Assembly: GCF_020515625.1 (NCBI RefSeq)
Contig: NZ_JAIWPJ010000003.1
Location: 310,001 to 374,000 of the forward strand
DNA length: 64,000 nt
Origin: Natrinema amylolyticum
Lineage (GTDB): Archaea > Halobacteriota > Halobacteria > Halobacteriales > Natrialbaceae
Direction of reading: 5' to 3'
Shown here: one piece after another, positions 34,042-43,209 of the stretch
Layout: each line of letters opens with the position of its first letter
Numbering within the stretch: position 1 is the first letter of the stretch
Notes under the pieces: generated by a model
Told to the model about the DNA's origin: nothing
The model's database searches: none
What the model saw: the letters and a program-made list of their open reading frames with translations, nothing else
Position numbers and translations under genes: made by a program

Positions 34042-34178
34042 TAGCGTTCCTGGGAATCCGATCCTGATAACGGGAATCCCTAACCACGAACCGTTACGCA
34101 ACCCCGCGGGTGCCGGTCGGTGCCGGAACTGCCCTCGTCCCCGTCAGTATTGAGTACGCCGCCCGCGAGGATTCGAGT

Positions 34179-34736
34179 ATGCGACTGTTCGTCAGCGTCG
34201 ACCTCCCCGACGACCTCGCCGAACCGGTCGCCGACCTGCAAGAAGAGTTCGCTGAAGCCAGCGGACTCAACTTCACGGATCCGGACCAGGCCCATATCAC
34301 GATGAAGTTTCTCGGTGATATCGACGAGGACCGGCTGCCCGCCCTCGAGCGGGAACTGGCCGCCGCGGTCGACGACGCCGACGTCGATCCCTTCATCGTC
34401 CGGTACGGCGGTCTGGGCGTCTTCCCGAATCTCGACTACATCAGCGTCGTCTGGCTGGGCGTCGAGGCGGGCGGCGAGGAACTCACCCGACTCCACGAGG
34501 CCATCGAGGAGCGGACGACCGCGATGGGGTTCGACGCCGAGGAGCACGACTTCACGCCCCACGTCACGCTCGCGCGAATGGAACACGCCGGCGGGAAGGA
34601 CCTGGTTCAGGACCTCGTTCGGGAGCGCGACCCGACCATCGGCGAAACCCGCGTCGAGGAGGTTCGGCTGACCGAAAGCACCCTCACGGACGCGGGACCG
34701 GTCTACTCGACGGTCGAATCGTTCCCGCTCGAGTGA
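34179..34736 (+). CDS. thpR: RNA 2',3'-cyclic phosphodiesterase (2'-5' RNA ligase family)
   Basis: 185 residues with the two H-x-T/S motifs of the 2H phosphoesterase superfamily, HITMKFLG (about residue 41) and HVTLARM (about 129), symmetrically placed as in ThpR. It hydrolyses 2',3'-cyclic phosphates at RNA ends and in vitro ligates tRNA halves; the in vivo role in archaea is not settled. ATG 34179 gives the typical MRLFVSVDLPDD start; an upstream in-frame ATG at 34110 would add 23 unrelated residues. Confidence 0.92.
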   Translation: MRLFVSVDLPDDLAEPVADLQEEFAEASGLNFTDPDQAHITMKFLGDIDEDRLPALERELAAAVDDADVDPFIVRYGGLGVFPNLDYISVVWLGVEAGGEELTRLHEAIEERTTAMGFDAEEHDFTPHVTLARMEHAGGKDLVQDLVRERDPTIGETRVEEVRLTESTLTDAGPVYSTVESFPLE

Positions 34737-34866
34737 CGCCCGTCGACTCGAGTACGTCCGAAGCGATCGCCCCTCGAGCGGGACGAGTAGACCGTCCATT
34801 CAGGCGATAGTCAGGAAATACAGAACTGGGTATCAAGGGTAGTTCTCCCGTAGCGAACGCGAGACG

Positions 34867-35844
34867 ATGGCATCCGGGCTCGACGATCCGCCGGCCGACC
34901 GCACGACCGGTCGGTGGCGCGTCACGCGCCGCGAGGCGCTCGTCGCGCTCGGCGGCGCGGCCCTCGCCTCCTCGACCGGCCCATCGACGACTGCGATGGT
35001 GGCCGACCGCGGTCCCGACGAGCCCGTTCGCATTCGCGTCTACCCCGGCGACGTTCCGTTTCAGGCGCGGCTTCGGTACGGACTCAGCGACCTACGCCGC
35101 GACTGGCCGACGCCCCTCCGCGACGCGCTGGCGGCTATCGAGGACGCGTTCGAGCAGGTGCTCGCCTACGCCCGCGAGCGCTCCCGTCTCGAGTCTCTCG
35201 AGGTCCGCGTCGAACGCGGCGCTCCGATCCGGTTTCCGCCCTCGACGACGCCGCTCTCGACCGACGCGGTGCTCCCGTCGCTCGAGGCCCTCCTCGAGCG
35301 CTTTCGCGAGCGGTTGCGGAGACGGGACGCGCTCACCGGCCGGGCCTGTCACGTCCTCCTCGACTGGTCGCCACTGAATTACCGGGTCGGCTACGGCGGG
35401 ACGCTGGCCCCGAACTCGATCACCGGCTCGTCGGCGGCCGACGGTGACAGCGGTGACGCACAGACGGTCGCGAACGTCGGCGCGACCGAAGTCTGGGACT
35501 CGCGGGCGGTGACGCGGAACATGGCGATCCACGAGACGATGCACACGTTTCTCCCGCACGAGATCGTCGACGCGATCGGAGCGGCGTACTGCGACCACGA
35601 ACTCGGAACCGCCGTGCGGACGGCCGAGGACACGCTGGAGATTTCCCCGATCGCGACCGCGTACGCCGGTCACGACCGGATCGGCGGCGGGACCCGCTTC
35701 CCCGGTACCGGCTGCTGTGACCGGGACCGGTTCTCCCGCCACGACGGCACCGACGGTATCGAGAACTGGACGTACACGACCGAACTCAGCGAGGCCACCT
35801 GCGAGGCCGTGACCAGGTTCCTCGAGCGACGATTCGAGGACTGA
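34867..35844 (+). CDS. Exported putative zinc metallopeptidase-like protein
   Basis: 325 residues. The N terminus looks like a Tat signal (TRREALVALGGAALASST, about residues 19-36). A HExxH motif, HETMH, is at residues 222-226 inside a helix-like context (MAIHETMHTFLPHEIVDAIG), followed by DHELG, the pattern of zinc-dependent peptidases with further ligands downstream. A pair of Cys (GCCDRDRF) may form an extracytoplasmic disulfide or ligand. No known peptidase family is recognised from the rest. The gene stands alone; a secreted or surface protease is the best guess. Confidence 0.65.
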   Translation: MASGLDDPPADRTTGRWRVTRREALVALGGAALASSTGPSTTAMVADRGPDEPVRIRVYPGDVPFQARLRYGLSDLRRDWPTPLRDALAAIEDAFEQVLAYARERSRLESLEVRVERGAPIRFPPSTTPLSTDAVLPSLEALLERFRERLRRRDALTGRACHVLLDWSPLNYRVGYGGTLAPNSITGSSAADGDSGDAQTVANVGATEVWDSRAVTRNMAIHETMHTFLPHEIVDAIGAAYCDHELGTAVRTAEDTLEISPIATAYAGHDRIGGGTRFPGTGCCDRDRFSRHDGTDGIENWTYTTELSEATCEAVTRFLERRFED

Positions 35845-35967
35845 CGGCTCGAGGACTGCGGTTCTATCGAGACCGGCTCCGTCGCGACGCGCTGTCGTCG
35901 TCGGTCTCGACGGCTGCCCTGCGAGATGGACAAGATTTTAAGCCAGCGTGGGCTACGTCCGGCTACT

Positions 35968-36120
35968 ATGGGTAAAAAATCGAAGGGCAAGAAGAAGCGA
36001 CTTGCCAAACTCGAGAACCAGAACAGCCGCGTGCCGGCCTGGGTCATGATGAAGACTGACATGGAAGTCCAGCGCAACCCCAAGCGACGCAACTGGCGGC
36101 GTAACGACACTGACGAGTAA
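35968..36120 (+). CDS. rpl39e: 50S ribosomal protein L39e
   Basis: 50-residue basic protein ([20 protein letters not shown]...), the archaeal/eukaryotic L39e that lines the ribosome exit tunnel. Length and the [10 protein letters not shown] ending are canonical. A TATA-like ATTTTAAG (35934-35941) lies about 30 bases before ATG 35968. It heads the conserved archaeal cluster rpl39e-rpl31e-aIF6. Confidence 0.96.
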   Translation: MGKKSKGKKKRLAKLENQNSRVPAWVMMKTDMEVQRNPKRRNWRRNDTDE

Positions 36121-36122
36121 CG

Positions 36123-36401
36123 ATGAGCGCAAGTGATTTCGAGGAACGCGTCGTCACCGTTCCGCTGCGCGACGTCAAGAAGGGAGCCAACCACGAGGCC
36201 GCCGACTACGCGATGCGACTGGTCCGCGAACACCTCGCGAAACACTTCGCAGTCGACGAGGAGGCCATCCGACTCGATCCCTCGATCAACGAGAAAGTCT
36301 GGTCGAACGGCCGCTCCAACCCGCCGCGAAAGCTGCGCGTTCGCGCAGCCCGCTTCGACGAAGAGGGTGAAGCCGTCGTCGAAGCCGAGGTCGCCGACTA
36401 A
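36123..36401 (+). CDS. rpl31e: 50S ribosomal protein L31e
   Basis: 92-residue L31e ([20 protein letters not shown]...), a peripheral large-subunit protein near the exit tunnel. It begins two bases after the L39e stop and ends two bases before the aIF6 start codon, so the three genes are one transcript. The fold residues ([20 protein letters not shown]) are all present, and the length is normal. Confidence 0.96.
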   Translation: MSASDFEERVVTVPLRDVKKGANHEAADYAMRLVREHLAKHFAVDEEAIRLDPSINEKVWSNGRSNPPRKLRVRAARFDEEGEAVVEAEVAD

Positions 36402-36403
36402 AC

Positions 36404-37069
36404 TTGCAACGCCTCGCCTTCGCCGGGTCGGCCTACGTCGGCGTCTTCGCCCGTGCGACCGACTCGTGCGTTCTCGTTCGCCACGACGTCGACGACGACG
36501 TTGCCGCCGACCTGACAGACGAACTCGAGGTGCCCGTCATCCAGACGACCGTCGGCGGCTCCTCGACGGTCGGTGCGCTAGCGACCGGTAACGAAAACGG
36601 CCTGCTCGTCAGCGCTCGCGTCCTCGAGTACGAACGCGAGCTCCTCGAGGAGGAGGTCGACGTGCCCGTCGCCGAACTGCCGGGCAGCATCAACGCCGCC
36701 GGCAACGTCGTGCTGGCGAACGATTACGGGGCCTACGTCCATCCGGACCTGCCCCGCGAGGCGATCCAGATCGTCAAAGACACGCTCGAGGTCCCCGTCG
36801 AACGCGGCGACCTCGCGGGCGTCCGAACCGTCGGCACCGCTGCGGTGGCGACCAACACAGGCGTGCTCTGTCACCCCAAGGCGACCGACGAGGAACTCGA
36901 CATCCTCGAGGACGCCCTGGACGTCCGTGCCGACGTCGGCACGGTCAACTACGGCGCGCCGCTGGTCGGCTCCGGCCTGATCGCCAACGAGGCCGGCTAC
37001 GTCGTCGGCTCGGAGACGACCGGACCCGAACTGGGCCGGATCGAGGACGCGCTCGGCTATCTCGACTGA
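36404..37069 (+). CDS. eif6: Translation initiation factor aIF6
   Basis: 221-residue anti-association factor that binds the 50S subunit and prevents premature joining. The five-fold repeated fold is visible in segments such as [30 protein letters not shown] and [20 protein letters not shown]. The start is TTG at 36404, which gives the conserved [14 protein letters not shown] terminus; there is no ATG option. It is co-transcribed with rpl39e and rpl31e. Confidence 0.95.
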   Translation: MQRLAFAGSAYVGVFARATDSCVLVRHDVDDDVAADLTDELEVPVIQTTVGGSSTVGALATGNENGLLVSARVLEYERELLEEEVDVPVAELPGSINAAGNVVLANDYGAYVHPDLPREAIQIVKDTLEVPVERGDLAGVRTVGTAAVATNTGVLCHPKATDEELDILEDALDVRADVGTVNYGAPLVGSGLIANEAGYVVGSETTGPELGRIEDALGYLD

Positions 37070-37208
37070 CGCGGCTGCTCCGAGGCCCGATTTCGGTTCT
37101 CTGCGCACCCCGTCTTCTCCTCGAGCGACCGCGATTGCTGTCGTTCGCTCGACTCTGAGTCCAGAAAAATTCGTTCCGTGAGTCCCCTCTCAGACCGGTA
37201 TCTATATT

Positions 37209-37224
37209 TACTCGATATCGAGTA
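37209..37224. promoter_or_regulatory. Perfect 16-base palindrome before a small membrane-protein gene
   Basis: TACTCGATATCGAGTA lies eight bases before ATG 37233 and just after an A/T-rich TCTATATTTA (37201-37210), a TATA candidate. The position matches an operator that would overlap the transcription start of a leaderless mRNA. No regulator is assigned. Confidence 0.5.
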
Positions 37225-37232
37225 CTCTATAC

Positions 37233-37556
37233 ATGGTCTGGCAGGATCTGGTCTTCATGGCCGGCAGTTTGCTCTCGGTCGTCTTTCTCGCGCCCGCACT
37301 CCGGGACGTGAACGCGCGAATCCCCCTCGCGACGAGCGTTCCCAAAATGGCGCTCGGGGCCGTCTACGCGGTCACGTTCGCGACGATGGGGATGTCTCTC
37401 GCTGCGATCGGTCTCCTCGCGACCGGACTCATGTGGTACTTGCTCGCGGCGTACCGCTCGCCGCGGGCGATCGCGGCCTCGCGTTCTCGCTCGTCCACTT
37501 CGGCCGCCTCGGTCGCCCGTGACGGGCAGCAGCGACTCCCGACCCTCGAGGACTGA
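37233..37556 (+). CDS. Small membrane protein
   Basis: 107 residues with three hydrophobic segments (about 5-24, 40-60, 52-75), the last two close together, then a Ser/Arg-rich cytosolic tail. ATG 37233 directly follows a TATA-like element and a palindrome. It is inserted between aIF6 and the ASCH/LX part of an otherwise conserved gene neighbourhood. No family is recognised. Confidence 0.6.
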   Translation: MVWQDLVFMAGSLLSVVFLAPALRDVNARIPLATSVPKMALGAVYAVTFATMGMSLAAIGLLATGLMWYLLAAYRSPRAIAASRSRSSTSAASVARDGQQRLPTLED

Positions 37557-37571
37557 CGGTTCGATCGGGCC

Positions 37572-37883
37572 TCACTGACGCTCGAACCGATGTAATACCA
37601 CATCGCTGTCGTCGTCCCACTCGAAATTCTCGTGGGCGCGCTCGAGCATGCGTCGATACCCCTCGAGGTCGTCCATTCCTTCGGCCCGCGCGTCCTCGTC
37701 GGTCAGCTCCCCGAGCGTCCGCTCGCGGACGGCGGTCACTTCGAAGGTCGTCCCGTCGATCGTGAACGTGTCCCCTTCATCGGCGTACTGATGGCCGCGG
37801 TGGATCTGGGTGACCTCGCCCTCGAGGGCCTGGGTCTGCATTCGCTCACTGGGCAGTAGCTCGCCGGGATCACGTTCGCTCAT
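37572..37883 (-). CDS. ASCH-domain protein
   Basis: 103 residues of ASCH/PUA-like fold. The pattern VTQIHRGHQYADEGDTFTID followed by FEVTAVRERTLGELTDEDAR is typical: small beta-barrel proteins thought to bind RNA or modified nucleotides. ATG 37883 is used. It is the only minus-strand gene in this translation-gene neighbourhood. Its target is unknown. Confidence 0.75.
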   Translation of the reverse strand: MSERDPGELLPSERMQTQALEGEVTQIHRGHQYADEGDTFTIDGTTFEVTAVRERTLGELTDEDARAEGMDDLEGYRRMLERAHENFEWDDDSDVVLHRFERQ

Positions 37884-38034
37884 GGTCGCGGATTCGGTCC
37901 CGCACGGTAAAACCGTTGACCCTCCGCACATCGGGAGATCGACGGCCGAGACGCGCCTCTCGCCCTCTCGTGGCAGATGTGGCCGCTCGAATGGGAAGGG
38001 AAGATTCTTCCGACTGCCTGCCGGAGGAATGGGT

Positions 38035-38208
38035 ATGAGTGAATTTACGGTCAGTGGTCGGTTCAAGAGCCGCGACGGCTTCGCGGAGTTCGAGACGACC
38101 ATCGACGCCGAGAACGAGAACGTCGCCCGCGAACACACCTACACCCAGCTCGGAAGCCAGCACGGGCTGAAACGTAGCGAAATCGAACTCGAGGAGGTAT
38201 CCCAATAA
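38035..38208 (+). CDS. rpl18ae: 50S ribosomal protein L18Ae (LX)
   Basis: 57-residue archaeal LX/L18Ae/L20a protein (MSEFTVSGRFKSRDGFAEFE...), of canonical length. The last codon overlaps the prefoldin start (TAATG at 38206-38210). With prefoldin alpha and FtsY it forms a classic archaeal gene string. Confidence 0.94.
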   Translation: MSEFTVSGRFKSRDGFAEFETTIDAENENVAREHTYTQLGSQHGLKRSEIELEEVSQ

Positions 38209-38660
38209 TGAGCCAACAGCAACTACAGCAGCTTTCCCAGGAACTGCAGGAGATCGAAGAACAGATCGAGGCCCTTCGAACGAACGTCGAGGCCGTCCAG
38301 CAGGAGAAGACCGAGGTCGACGAGGCAATCGAGGCGCTCGACACGCTCGAGACGGGCTCGACCGTGCAGATGCCCCTCGGCGGCGGTGCGTACCTTCGAA
38401 CGACCATCGAGGACATCGACGAAGTCATCGTCGACCTCGGTGCCGACTACGCCGCGGAGTTCGAGGAGGGCGACGCCGTCGACGCCCTCGAGAACAAGAA
38501 AGAGCACCTCGACGACCAGATCGACGAGCTCAACGAGGAGATCGCCGAACTCGAGACCGAGAGCGAGGAACTCGAACAGCAGGCCCAGCAGCTCCAGCAG
38601 CAGGCGATGCAACAGCAGATGCAGGGTCAGGGAATGGGCCAGGGTCAGCCCGACGAATAA
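38208..38660 (+). CDS. pfdA: Prefoldin subunit alpha
   Basis: 150 residues: two long coiled-coil helices (about 4-45 and 98-140) flanking the beta-hairpin core (GSTVQMPLGGGAYLRTTIED), the standard prefoldin alpha layout. It forms a hexameric chaperone with the beta subunit and passes unfolded proteins to the thermosome. The Gln/Met-rich tail (QQAMQQQMQGQ) is common in haloarchaea. It is translationally coupled to rpl18ae and followed after 28 bases by ftsY. Confidence 0.94.
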   Translation: MSQQQLQQLSQELQEIEEQIEALRTNVEAVQQEKTEVDEAIEALDTLETGSTVQMPLGGGAYLRTTIEDIDEVIVDLGADYAAEFEEGDAVDALENKKEHLDDQIDELNEEIAELETESEELEQQAQQLQQQAMQQQMQGQGMGQGQPDE

Positions 38661-38688
38661 CGCGGCGTAGGGACTCTTACCGATACCC

Positions 38689-40407
38689 ATGTTTGACAAC
38701 CTGAAGGACAAGCTCGGTAGCTTCCGGAAAGACGCCGAAGAGGCCGCCGAAGAGAACGTCGAGGAGGTTGACGAAGACGATCTCGAGGACGAGGACCTCG
38801 AGGCGGCCGACCCGGACGCAGCGCCGGCGGAGGCGACGGACGCGGAAGCCACCGATACCACCCCCGAAACGACGGACGCCGAGACGGCGGCCCCAGCGTC
38901 CGCTGCGGTGGACCCGGACGCGGAGGTCGCGCCAGAATCGGAGTCGGGGGCGACGACCGAGTCCGCCACTGCGGACGCGGCCGAGTCCGCGGGTCAGGAA
39001 CCGGCGACCGGTTCCGACGTCGATTCCCTCGAGTCCGACGACCCCGAGTCGGTCTCGGACGAACCGGTTCCCGACGAGGAGCCGGCCGAGACGGCGGTCG
39101 TCGACGAGGAAGCCGCGGACGAGGAAGCCACGGACGACGAGGACGAAGAAGCCACGGAAGTCACGGACGAGGAGGAAGACGACGCCGATGACGGCGGGCG
39201 GACCGGGCTCGGTGCCAGGGCTAGGTCCCTCTTTACGGGGTCGTCCGACGATTCCGAACCGGAATCGGACGAGGCGGCTCCCGTCGAGGAACCGTCCGAC
39301 GCAACGGCTCCGACCGCGGAATCCGCCGAGATCGCCGAGACGGCATCAGTCGACGAGGGGTCGACCGAGACGGAGACGGCGGCTATCGGCGACGAATCGG
39401 CCGATACAGCGGTCGGCGACGAAGAACCGGCCGATGCCGCGGTCGGCGGCGAAGAACCGGCTGTCGACGAGACCGACGAAGCCGCTGACGACGAGGACGC
39501 CGCCGATAACGGCGGAACCGGCTTCGGTGCCAAGGCCAAGTCCCTCGTCAAGGGGAAGTTCGTCATCGAGGAGGAGGACCTCGAGGGCCCGCTCCACGAA
39601 CTCGAGATGGCCCTGCTCTCGAGCGACGTCGAGATGGGCGTCGCCGAGGAGATTCTCGACAATATCCGCGACGAACTGGTCGGCGAGACACGTACCTTCA
39701 CGACCTCGACCGGCGAGGTCGTCGAGGAGGCGCTGCACAACGCGATCTACGACGTGATCAGCGTCGGCCAGTTCGACTTCGACGAGCGCATCGCCGTCGA
39801 GGATAAACCGGTCACCATCATCTTCACCGGCGTCAACGGCGTCGGGAAGACCACCTCGATCGCCAAGATGAGCCGCTACTTCGAGGAACGAGGCTACTCG
39901 ACGGTGATGGCCAACGGCGACACCTACCGCGCCGGGGCCAACGAGCAGATTCAGGAACACGCCAACGCGCTGAACACGAAGTGTATCAGCCACGAGCAGG
40001 GCGGCGATCCCGCGGCGGTGCTGTACGACGCCGTCGAGTACGCCGAGGCCAACGATATCGACGTCGTACTGGGCGATACGGCGGGTCGACTCCACACCGA
40101 CGAGGGGCTGATGGACCAACTCGAGAAGATCGGTCGCGTCGTCGATCCCGATATGACGCTGTTCGTCGACGAGGCCGTCGCCGGCCAGGACGCGGTCAAT
40201 CGCGCCCGCGAGTTCAACGAGGCCGCGGAGATCGACGGCGCGATTCTGACCAAAGCCGACGCCGACTCCAACGGCGGTGCGGCCATCTCGGTCGCTCACG
40301 TCACCGGGAAGCCGATCCTGTTCCTCGGCGTCGGACAGGGGTACGACGACTTGGAGCGGTTCGATCCCGACGAGATGGTCGACCGGCTACTGGCCGAAGA
40401 CGACTGA
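38689..40407 (+). CDS. ftsY: Signal recognition particle receptor FtsY
   Basis: 572-residue SRP receptor GTPase for co-translational membrane targeting. The C-terminal NG domain is complete: G1 GVNGVGKTTSIAKM, G3 DTAGRLHTDEG and G4 TKADADSNGGA. An acidic Asp/Glu/Thr/Ala-rich A-domain of about 280 residues precedes it, long even for haloarchaea. The extreme N terminus (MFDNLKDKLGSF) and two internal segments (GLGARARSLFTG, about residues 175-190, and GFGAKAKSLVKG, about 280-292) look like repeated amphipathic membrane-contact helices. Confidence 0.95.
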   Translation: MFDNLKDKLGSFRKDAEEAAEENVEEVDEDDLEDEDLEAADPDAAPAEATDAEATDTTPETTDAETAAPASAAVDPDAEVAPESESGATTESATADAAESAGQEPATGSDVDSLESDDPESVSDEPVPDEEPAETAVVDEEAADEEATDDEDEEATEVTDEEEDDADDGGRTGLGARARSLFTGSSDDSEPESDEAAPVEEPSDATAPTAESAEIAETASVDEGSTETETAAIGDESADTAVGDEEPADAAVGGEEPAVDETDEAADDEDAADNGGTGFGAKAKSLVKGKFVIEEEDLEGPLHELEMALLSSDVEMGVAEEILDNIRDELVGETRTFTTSTGEVVEEALHNAIYDVISVGQFDFDERIAVEDKPVTIIFTGVNGVGKTTSIAKMSRYFEERGYSTVMANGDTYRAGANEQIQEHANALNTKCISHEQGGDPAAVLYDAVEYAEANDIDVVLGDTAGRLHTDEGLMDQLEKIGRVVDPDMTLFVDEAVAGQDAVNRAREFNEAAEIDGAILTKADADSNGGAAISVAHVTGKPILFLGVGQGYDDLERFDPDEMVDRLLAEDD

Positions 40408-40487
40408 GTGCGCCGTCGCGGGACCGTCGTCACGTCACCGGTCCGCTATTTCAGAAGACACTTATTGTTCGTCTGAGATGTCGCCGT

Positions 40488-41123
40488 ATGAACCGTCCCC
40501 GCTCTCGACGAACGTTTCTCGCGTCGATAGCGACGACCGCGGCGGTCGCGACGGGCGGGTTCGAGCACGACTCGAGTCGCGCAGCCGGACAGTCGCTCGA
40601 GTCTGAGACCGTTCCCGCGGATCGGTACGACTGCAGCGACGTCGACCGTCCTGAGCCCGAGCAGTCGGACGACGAGGCGGCGCTCGAGCCGCTGGAGTAC
40701 CCGACACTGCCGTCGGCGGCAAACGCCGGCGAGGATCGCAGTTCGGCGGATGGCTCACGGTCGCCGGCGGTGTACGGTGTGACCAAGTACGTCACCGAAT
40801 TCGAGCGGGCGTATCGACGGAACGCGTTTCTCGTCCAGTACGAATCCATGGCACGGGTCTTCGACCTTCACCGGACGGCGTATCGGACGGCACCGATCGA
40901 CTCGACTGCAGACAGAGATGCCGTCCTGGTGGCGATCCGCTACAACGTGACGAGGGGGACGCGCCAGTCGACTACGAACCACCGTACCGAGTGGGACGTC
41001 CGCGTCGTCTACTATCTCGACGAGCAGTTCCTGCTCCGAGCGCAGTACGACGGCGTCGCAGAGACGGTGACGTTCGATCCCGATCCGCGAACGCAGGGGA
41101 CGCTCGTCGCCTGCTTCGGCTGA
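40488..41123 (+). CDS. Exported protein of unknown function
   Basis: 211 residues with a Tat-type signal (RSRRTFLASIATTAAVATGG), a Glu/Pro/Ser-rich linker (about 45-95) and a globular part with alternating beta-strand pattern (DAVLVAIRYNVT, EWDVRVVYYLDEQFLLRAQY, TVTFDP). One Cys in the linker and one near the end could pair. No family is recognised. It stands alone after ftsY. Confidence 0.6.
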   Translation: MNRPRSRRTFLASIATTAAVATGGFEHDSSRAAGQSLESETVPADRYDCSDVDRPEPEQSDDEAALEPLEYPTLPSAANAGEDRSSADGSRSPAVYGVTKYVTEFERAYRRNAFLVQYESMARVFDLHRTAYRTAPIDSTADRDAVLVAIRYNVTRGTRQSTTNHRTEWDVRVVYYLDEQFLLRAQYDGVAETVTFDPDPRTQGTLVACFG

Positions 41124-41508
41124 CCGTTCGCAACCCGATCACCGGCGAGATGCGCTCGAGGAGGACACGTCCCCGTTGATTCCCCGCTGATCGGATAGGG
41201 CGGTGACGCGGGCGGTTACACGGTACCGGGGACGATTGCCGCTATCACCGACGCGATCGCCGCAGGTATCGACCTCGGGTGACGCGCTTCGTCGTGCTGT
41301 CGCCGGTTTCGGGCCGGTACCGTTGTCAGTGGCCGATCGATGGGGCAGTATTTGCCGGTGAAAACGATCCACGTCATGATTCGCCGAGTTACGGGGGTGT
41401 ATAGGTGTGGGGTGGTATTACCCGCTAAACAATGGGCTTTCAAACTACTACTCGAGATACCGAAAGCGTAGGTACTTCTGCCTTCGCACGAACGACGAGG
41501 TGGTTCGC
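41124..41508. other. Intergenic region before the nitrite/sulfite reductase
   Basis: 385 bases with no convincing gene. The last 100 bases are less GC-rich (AAACAATGGGCTTTCAAACT around 41427-41446) and probably contain the reductase promoter and leader. No clear TATA box or operator could be assigned. Confidence 0.5.
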
Positions 41509-43209
41509 GTGAATACGACGGAACAATACAAACAGAACAAGCATCCGCTCGACGTTATCGACGACGTCTACGACTACGCCGACGACGAGCTCTCCTTCGA
41601 GGAGATCGAGGAGCGCGCCGGCGGCGGCGAGTGGGAGCGCCTGAAGTGGGCCGGCATGTACGCCCAGAAGCAGGAGGGCTACTTCATGATCCGGACCAAG
41701 GTGCCGGGCGGGAAGCTCACGCCCGAGCAGGCCGAGGTCATCGGCGAGGTCACCGACGACCTCGCGGTCGCCCCCGAGGAGTACGGCGGCGAGGAACAGA
41801 ACGAACTCTGGGGTGACGCGTATCTCGACATCACGACCCGACAGGACATCCAGAAACACTGGATCCGCGTCGAGGACGTCCCCGAGATGTGGGAGCGCTA
41901 CGACGAAGTCGGCCTGACGACGGTCCAGGGGTGCGGTGACTCCGCCCGGAACGTCCTGGGCTGTCCCGCGGCTGGACTCGACGACCACGAGTGTTTCAAC
42001 GCACAGCCGGTCATCGAGGCCGTCTCGGACTTCTTCACCGAGAACCGCGAGTACGCTAACCTCCCGCGGAAGTTCAAGATCACGATCACCGGCTGCGCCC
42101 ACGACTGCGCGCAGTCCCAGATCAACGACGTCGGTCTCGTCCCCGCGAAGAAGGAGATCGACGGCGAGCACCTCTACGGTTTCCACGCCCGCGTCGGCGG
42201 CGGCCTCTCTGACGGCCCGCGGATGGGTTCGGAGCTCGACGTCTTCATCGAACCCGAAGACGCCGTCGAGTTCTGCCGCGCCGTCGCCCAGACGTTCAAG
42301 GAACTGGGCGACCGCAACAACCGCGGCGTCTGCCGCATGCGGTATCTCGTCGAGCAGATGGGCCCCGAGAAGTTCGAGGAGGCCGTTCGCGACCGCTGTA
42401 CCATCGACCTGCCGACCGGCGGCGAGAACCTGACCGTCGGCTACCAGGGCGACCACGTCGGCGTCCACGAGCAGAAACAGGACGGGCTCAACTACGTCGG
42501 CTTCAACGTCATCGCGGGCCGCATGGGCGGCGACGAGTTCGCCGCGGCCGCCCGCGCCGCAGAGAAGTATGGCACCGAGGATGCCTCCGTGCGTCTGGCG
42601 ACCGATCAGAACTTCCTGATCACCCACATCCCCGACGAGAACGTCGACGACCTCCTCGCGGAGCCGTTCGCTCAGGAGTACAGCCCCGATCCGGGGCCGT
42701 TCTCCCGCGGTGCGGTCGGCTGTACGGGCAACGAGTTCTGTAACTACGCCATCATCGAGACGAAGAAACGTACCAAGCGCTGGGCCCGCCAGCTCGACGA
42801 GCGCATCGACGTGCCCGACGACATCGGGGCCATCCGGATGCACATGTCCGGCTGTTCCGCGTCGTGTGCCCAGCCCCAGATCGCCGACATCGGCTTCCGC
42901 GGCGAGACGGTCAAACTCGAGGACGAGAACAGCACCAACGCCGAGGGCGACAACATCGTCGAAGGAATGGACTTCGGCCTCGGTGGTTCGCTCGGTGCGG
43001 ACAACGAGTTCCTCGATTGGGTCGAGAGCGCCGTGCCCGCCGACTCCGTGATCCCGGCCCTCGAACAGCTGTTCGAGGCGTACTCCGCGGATCGCGACGA
43101 GGGCGAGAAGTTCTACGAGTGGTGTCGCGGTGTCGACAACGGCGAGCTCCGGACGATCATGCAAGGGGCCGACGCGCCGGTCGCACGGGGTGTTGCCCAT
43201 GGGGACTAA
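41509..43209 (+). CDS. Siroheme nitrite (or sulfite) reductase, ferredoxin-type
   Basis: 566-residue siroheme/[4Fe-4S] reductase with two NIR_SIR ferredoxin-like and two NIR_SIR domains. Cluster ligands are in GCTGNEFCNYAIIETK and MHMSGCSASCAQPQIADIGF. The CTGNxFC form is nitrite-reductase-like rather than sulfite-reductase-like, so six-electron reduction of nitrite to ammonia for assimilation is favoured. GTG 41509 gives the typical NTTEQYKQNKHPLDVIDD start; GTG 41500 is possible. Its 3' end overlaps the FrhB-like gene by 11 bases, implying a shared complex or electron path. No nitrate reductase or transporter genes are adjacent. Confidence 0.87.
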   Translation: MNTTEQYKQNKHPLDVIDDVYDYADDELSFEEIEERAGGGEWERLKWAGMYAQKQEGYFMIRTKVPGGKLTPEQAEVIGEVTDDLAVAPEEYGGEEQNELWGDAYLDITTRQDIQKHWIRVEDVPEMWERYDEVGLTTVQGCGDSARNVLGCPAAGLDDHECFNAQPVIEAVSDFFTENREYANLPRKFKITITGCAHDCAQSQINDVGLVPAKKEIDGEHLYGFHARVGGGLSDGPRMGSELDVFIEPEDAVEFCRAVAQTFKELGDRNNRGVCRMRYLVEQMGPEKFEEAVRDRCTIDLPTGGENLTVGYQGDHVGVHEQKQDGLNYVGFNVIAGRMGGDEFAAAARAAEKYGTEDASVRLATDQNFLITHIPDENVDDLLAEPFAQEYSPDPGPFSRGAVGCTGNEFCNYAIIETKKRTKRWARQLDERIDVPDDIGAIRMHMSGCSASCAQPQIADIGFRGETVKLEDENSTNAEGDNIVEGMDFGLGGSLGADNEFLDWVESAVPADSVIPALEQLFEAYSADRDEGEKFYEWCRGVDNGELRTIMQGADAPVARGVAHGD

